From Haemophilus paraphrohaemolyticus (GTDB lineage: Bacteria; Pseudomonadota; Gammaproteobacteria; Enterobacterales; Pasteurellaceae): a stretch of 64,000 nt of DNA. Under the pieces are notes generated by a model. That model worked only from the letters and a program-made list of their open reading frames with translations, made no database searches and was not told the origin of the DNA. Shown piece after piece: positions 60,931-64,000 of the stretch. A program made the position numbers and the translations under genes. Positions within the stretch are counted from its first letter, which is position 1. Every line of letters begins with the position of its first letter. Where the stretch lies: assembly GCF_002015045.1 (NCBI RefSeq), contig NZ_MUXX01000006.1, forward strand, positions 1-64,000. The letters are read 5' to 3'.

Positions 60931-61404
60931 TTATTCAAAAACCACCATTTGATGATCTTTAAACCGTTGGTAAATTTCTGCCAATTTTTGACCGCTTGGG
61001 AGCACCAAATCTGGTGAAAGATCATACATTGGCACGATCACAAATTCACGGTTTTGCATTTCAATATGTGGCACGGTTAAACGCTCATTTTGGATTTGTT
61101 CGTTGCCATACAAAATGATATCCAAATCCAACGTGCGTTCCCCCCAACGGCGAAGTCGAACACGCCCTTGCGAGTTTTCTATATGTTGTAGCTTGTCCAA
61201 TAATTCAAGAGCGGTCAAATCAGTCTCGAATTTTACGATCGCATTCACATAATCAGGCTGATCTTGCGGACCAACCGGTTTTGAGCCGTAAAATGGGCTG
61301 ACTTCAAAGTTAATCGCAAATGCTTGCAACGATTGCACTGCTTGCTTAAGTTGATTAAGCGGATCATTGAGGTTTGAACCTAAAGCAACATAAACGGTTT
61401 TCAT
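60931..61404 (-). CDS. folK: 2-amino-4-hydroxy-6-hydroxymethyldihydropteridine diphosphokinase
   Basis: Pyrophosphorylates hydroxymethyl-dihydropterin in folate synthesis. The 157-residue protein has ALGSNLNDP at the start, GPQDQPDYVNA, and the signature RWGERTLDLDIILYG. Its start overlaps the pcnB stop (TAATG type), the conserved pcnB-folK pair. Confidence 0.96.
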   Translation of the reverse strand: MKTVYVALGSNLNDPLNQLKQAVQSLQAFAINFEVSPFYGSKPVGPQDQPDYVNAIVKFETDLTALELLDKLQHIENSQGRVRLRRWGERTLDLDIILYGNEQIQNERLTVPHIEMQNREFVIVPMYDLSPDLVLPSGQKLAEIYQRFKDHQMVVFE

Positions 61405-62939
61405 TAGGCATTTACCTCCGCTTTTTTATTCGTAGGTTTTTTGCGACGAAACGTTTTGCGGCGGCGTTTTTTCTTAGTTTCTTCTTTGGCAAAATTCGGT
61501 AGTTTTTTCACCGCTTGCAACATTTCATCACGTTGTTTATCGTTACTGAATTGGAACTCGTGCCACCAAGCAGAGAGTTCGACTAGATCTCCACCTTCGG
61601 TTTCGGCACGCATCACAAGCAAGTCAAAACCCGCACGGAATTTTTGTACTTCCAAAGTTTGCAGAGCATGTTTTGCGGTGCGTTTAGTCATTTGGAATTG
61701 TAACGCCCAAATCTCGCGGATAATGCCCGTGTGACGACGATGCAATGCAACAGCTTTACAGCTTTCGTCTAAAATTTCATTTGCTGCAAGCATCATTGAA
61801 TCGTGCGTGTTTAATCCACCTTCGTTTTTTAACTCGTCAATTTTTTCACGCAGCGGATACCAGAATAACGCCGCAAATAAAAATGCGGGGTTCACTGGTA
61901 ATTTATCTCGAATGCGGTCATCGGTAGACATCAAGGCTCGCTTGATCATTCGCTCCGCATTTGAGTCTTGATGGTCGGTGAAAAACGGTGTGAGCACAGG
62001 GAAAAGTTGCTCAAATAAATGGTACTCACGCAATAATTCGTACGTTTTAAAGCCCGTACCCGATTGCAAGAGTTTTAACGACTCATCAAAGAGACGAGCA
62101 GTAGGAATGTTGCCTAACAACGGTGCAAGGGTTTTGATTGGTGCTTCGGTCTCTTTGTCCAAGAACATATCCAATTTCGCCATAAAGCGAACTGCACGCA
62201 ACATTCGCACAGGATCTTCTTGGTAGCGTTGAGTTGGCTCGCCCAGTAAACGTAGTTTGCCCGCACGCAGATCTTCAACCCCGTTGAAGAAATCATAAAT
62301 TAAATTGTGGCGAGGATCGTAGTAAAACGCATTGACGGAGAAATCTCGACGCCCTGCATCTTCAAACAAAGTGCCGTAAACGTTATCACGCAACAGCATT
62401 CCTTCATCACTAACTTTAGAGATTTTATCGTTGGTGTGATTTTCGTGACCCGCACGGAAAGTGGCAACTTCAAAAATTTCGCGGCCATACATAATATGTG
62501 CTAAGCGGAAACGGCGTCCCACTAAGCGACATTGACGCCCAAAAATTTTCTGCACCTCTTCAGGGCGAGCATTGGTTGAAATATCGAAATCTTTTGGTTT
62601 TTTACCGAGCAATAAATCGCGAACGCAACCGCCTACGATGTAGGCTTCATAGCCTGCACGATGTAATTTTTCAACAATGGCTAACGCATTTTTCGGGAAA
62701 TCTTTCGGGCTAATGCCATGTTGCCCTGCGTGGATGGTATGTTTTTTATGCAAAATATGGGAGGGTACGCCATCTTGGGCTTTTTTACCTTTGGATGTCG
62801 CTCGTTCTGTTCGTTTTAGCTCAACAGCAGGACGCATTGGGCGATTATCAATTTTTTTCTCTGTATAAATAGCGGTCTCTTCTGCCGATTTTTTTGCTTT
62901 TTTAGGACGAGAAAAAAATGATTTAATGTAATTAAAAAT
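61404..62939 (-). CDS. pcnB: Poly(A) polymerase I (AUU start)
   Basis: Adds poly(A) tails to RNA 3' ends, promoting decay. The nucleotidyltransferase core is intact: IVGGCVRDLLLGKKPKDFDISTNA, RRDFSVNAFYY, DPVRMLRAVRFMAKL; the basic C-terminal tail is Lys/Arg-rich. The first in-frame ATG is at 62837, but the frame is open upstream to a TGA at 62943-62945. That stretch encodes IFNYIKSFFSRPKK, parallel to the E. coli PcnB N terminus (MFTRVANFCRKVLSREE). No ATG, GTG, TTG or CTG codon occurs there, while GAGG lies six bases before an ATT at 62939. E. coli pcnB is known to start at AUU, so I choose this start (511 residues). It lies 66 bp after dksA. Confidence 0.88.
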   Translation of the reverse strand: MFNYIKSFFSRPKKAKKSAEETAIYTEKKIDNRPMRPAVELKRTERATSKGKKAQDGVPSHILHKKHTIHAGQHGISPKDFPKNALAIVEKLHRAGYEAYIVGGCVRDLLLGKKPKDFDISTNARPEEVQKIFGRQCRLVGRRFRLAHIMYGREIFEVATFRAGHENHTNDKISKVSDEGMLLRDNVYGTLFEDAGRRDFSVNAFYYDPRHNLIYDFFNGVEDLRAGKLRLLGEPTQRYQEDPVRMLRAVRFMAKLDMFLDKETEAPIKTLAPLLGNIPTARLFDESLKLLQSGTGFKTYELLREYHLFEQLFPVLTPFFTDHQDSNAERMIKRALMSTDDRIRDKLPVNPAFLFAALFWYPLREKIDELKNEGGLNTHDSMMLAANEILDESCKAVALHRRHTGIIREIWALQFQMTKRTAKHALQTLEVQKFRAGFDLLVMRAETEGGDLVELSAWWHEFQFSNDKQRDEMLQAVKKLPNFAKEETKKKRRRKTFRRKKPTNKKAEVNA

Positions 62940-63005
62940 AATTCACCTCGTTTAAATTAGGCTAAAAGTAATAACGGAGAATGCGACCATTCTCCGTTGT
63001 TTATC

Positions 63006-63452
63006 TTATAAACCAAGTTGTTTTTCACGGATTTCAGCAAGGGTTTTACAGTCAATACATAAATCCGCAGTTGGGCGTGCTTCAAGGCGTTTTAAGCCGA
63101 TTTCTACGCCACAAGTTTCACAATAACCGTAATCATCATCAGAAATTTTGTGTAAAGTTTGTTCAATTTTTTTCAATAATTTACGCTCACGATCACGGTT
63201 GCGTAATTCTAAACTGAACTCTTCTTCCTGAGTTGCACGGTCTGCAGGGTCTGCGAAGTTAGTTACATCTTCCTGCATTTGGTTTTTCGTGCGAACGGCT
63301 TCATCCATGATTTGAGAATGCCACGCTTTCAGAATTTTAGTGAAGTGCTCTTTTTGGGCATCATTCATATATTCTTCATTCTTTTTCAGTTCGTAAGGTT
63401 TTACCCCTGCGAGAGCTAATAAACCTAAAGACGTGGTATTGCCCACTGCCAT
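63006..63452 (-). CDS. dksA: RNA polymerase-binding transcription factor DksA
   Basis: Secondary-channel factor that works with ppGpp to retune rRNA and biosynthetic promoters. The 148-residue protein has the coiled coil with the tip motif DPADRAT (Asp-x-x-Asp) and a C4 zinc finger (CETCG...CIDC). AGGAG precedes the ATG at 63452. It is followed by pcnB, as in E. coli. Confidence 0.97.
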   Translation of the reverse strand: MAVGNTTSLGLLALAGVKPYELKKNEEYMNDAQKEHFTKILKAWHSQIMDEAVRTKNQMQEDVTNFADPADRATQEEEFSLELRNRDRERKLLKKIEQTLHKISDDDYGYCETCGVEIGLKRLEARPTADLCIDCKTLAEIREKQLGL

Positions 63453-63585
63453 ATTATACTCCTGTTGGTTAAGTTGCCCCTCACCTACCTCAAAAGCAGT
63501 AAAAAAGGGGTAGGAAAAATTATAGGGATTTTTAAGGACGCTATTGATAACAGAAGTTAATACGTTTGGCAAATCTTTTTGCAAA

Positions 63586-63608
63586 AAAACAGCATTCCTT
63601 TCTGTTTT
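63586..63608 (-). terminator. Terminator of thiB
   Basis: AAAACAG (63586-63592) pairs with CTGTTTT (63602-63608); the minus strand continues into a T run. It separates thiB from dksA. The gap 63453-63585 must hold the dksA promoter. Confidence 0.75.
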
Positions 63609-63615
63609 ATTTTGT

Positions 63616-64000
63616 TTACTTGCTCACCGCTTTTTGCCAGTCTGATAACCATTGGCGGATTAAATCAGAATTTGGTTGTTGAGTATCAAGCACTTTGATT
63701 TTAGGCAATGATGTCAAAAGCGGATCGATTTCTCCTGCGATAACAGGCTTCATAATATTCGATTTCGCAATAATTTTTTGTGATTCAGGCTCGTGTAAGA
63801 AACGTAAGAATTGCTGAGCAAGCGGTTTTTGTTGGCTGCTTTTTAAAATAGCAGCGAGCTCGACTTGCATCAAATGCCCTTCTTCAAAAATTGCTGCTAC
63901 ATTTTTATTATCATTTTCATACCATTGATGATAAAGCGGTGAGGTAGTGTAACTCAACACCATATCTGCTTCGCCTTTTAAATAGGCACCATAAGTTTCA
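63616..64000 (-). CDS. thiB: Thiamine ABC transporter substrate-binding protein, 3' end only
   Basis: The C-terminal 127 residues of ThiB (TbpA): [46 protein letters not shown] and the terminal [12 protein letters not shown] match the family, which captures thiamine and its phosphates in the periplasm. The gene is cut by the window edge and continues beyond 64000. thiP and thiQ would be expected upstream or downstream, but the side after the stop codon here holds a terminator and dksA. Confidence 0.9.
   Translation of the reverse strand, partial: ETYGAYLKGEADMVLSYTTSPLYHQWYENDNKNVAAIFEEGHLMQVELAAILKSSQQKPLAQQFLRFLHEPESQKIIAKSNIMKPVIAGEIDPLLTSLPKIKVLDTQQPNSDLIRQWLSDWQKAVSK

Overview
The window is a bacterial chromosome segment from the Pasteurellaceae. 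Evidence: gene content and neighbourhoods typical of that family (coaBC-dut-slmA-yheU-crp, dat-vapBC-ddc, oapA-oapB, comEA with a CRP-S type site) and many copies of the 'Apl-type' DNA uptake signal (core ACAAGCGGT), which points to the Actinobacillus pleuropneumoniae / Mannheimia / Bibersteinia clade rather than to Haemophilus influenzae, whose core is AAGTGCGGT. The species cannot be fixed by reading alone. Most of the window is ordinary, dense housekeeping sequence.

Layout. 1-5.2 kb: bioB, dapD, dtd and a YihY membrane protein on the minus strand, then maoP and trmA on the plus strand. 5.3-6 kb: tRNA-Ser(UGA) and a LOG-family gene. 6.2-9.6 kb: coaBC-dut-slmA-yheU, then crp. 9.9-13.6 kb: the 1,3-diaminopropane pathway (dat, ddc) with a vapBC toxin-antitoxin pair between the two genes; dat has a long structured leader and a perfect PurR-like box upstream. 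13.9-14.5 kb: rpmB-rpmG behind a three-way-junction leader. 14.5-19.7 kb: a scarred accessory region with a truncated XRE regulator, a fragment of a DNA methylase/restriction enzyme, an IS481 fragment fused in frame to glpE, a trimeric autotransporter adhesin with a large unrecognised central region, and a non-autonomous IS3-family element. 19.8-23.5 kb: torD-torZ-cytochrome operon. 23.8-26.1 kb: radC, psd, comEA. 26.4-31.2 kb: oapA-oapB and LPS heptosyltransferases waaF and waaC flanking an unknown gene. 31.2-32.4 kb: two small lipoproteins and an XRE regulator with an in-frame stop. 32.5-37 kb: the str operon (rpsL-rpsG-fusA-tuf) with a strong promoter and an attenuator-like hairpin. 37.2-45.6 kb: accB-accC, modE, tehA, epmC, a LoiP-like protease, trmN, anmK, murQ. 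45.6-50.8 kb: a fecBCDE-type iron-chelate ABC transporter with a Fur-box promoter, bracketed by two degenerate copies of the same IS. 50.9-57.4 kb: UPF0210/ACT pair, miaB, sdhE, ispH-lspA-glnB, a short YtfE-like protein, an SMR efflux protein. 57.7-64 kb: a small hydrolase, a second identical tRNA-Ser in inverted orientation, tRNA-Thr, prlC, folK-pcnB-dksA and the 3' end of thiB.

How the parts connect. Several genes converge on anaerobic molybdenum respiration and its control (modE, torZ/torD, crp), on envelope biology (waaF/waaC, oapA/B, murQ/anmK, lspA, psd, dapD) and on translation (str operon, tRNAs, miaB, trmA, trmN, epmC, rpmB/G). The accessory parts (adhesin, fec cluster) each carry a Hin-type uptake core in an otherwise Apl-type window, which suggests acquisition from a Hin-type relative by transformation.

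Points most worth checking: the adhesin's unrecognised middle and its Hin-type palindrome; the IS-flanked fec cluster, whose ATPase has Cys in place of the invariant Walker A Gly; the IS481-GlpE chimeric ORF; the dat leader RNA; the rpmB leader; an AUU start codon for pcnB; and an internally deleted IS that seems to have moved as a deletion derivative. No CRISPR array, prophage or rRNA operon is visible.
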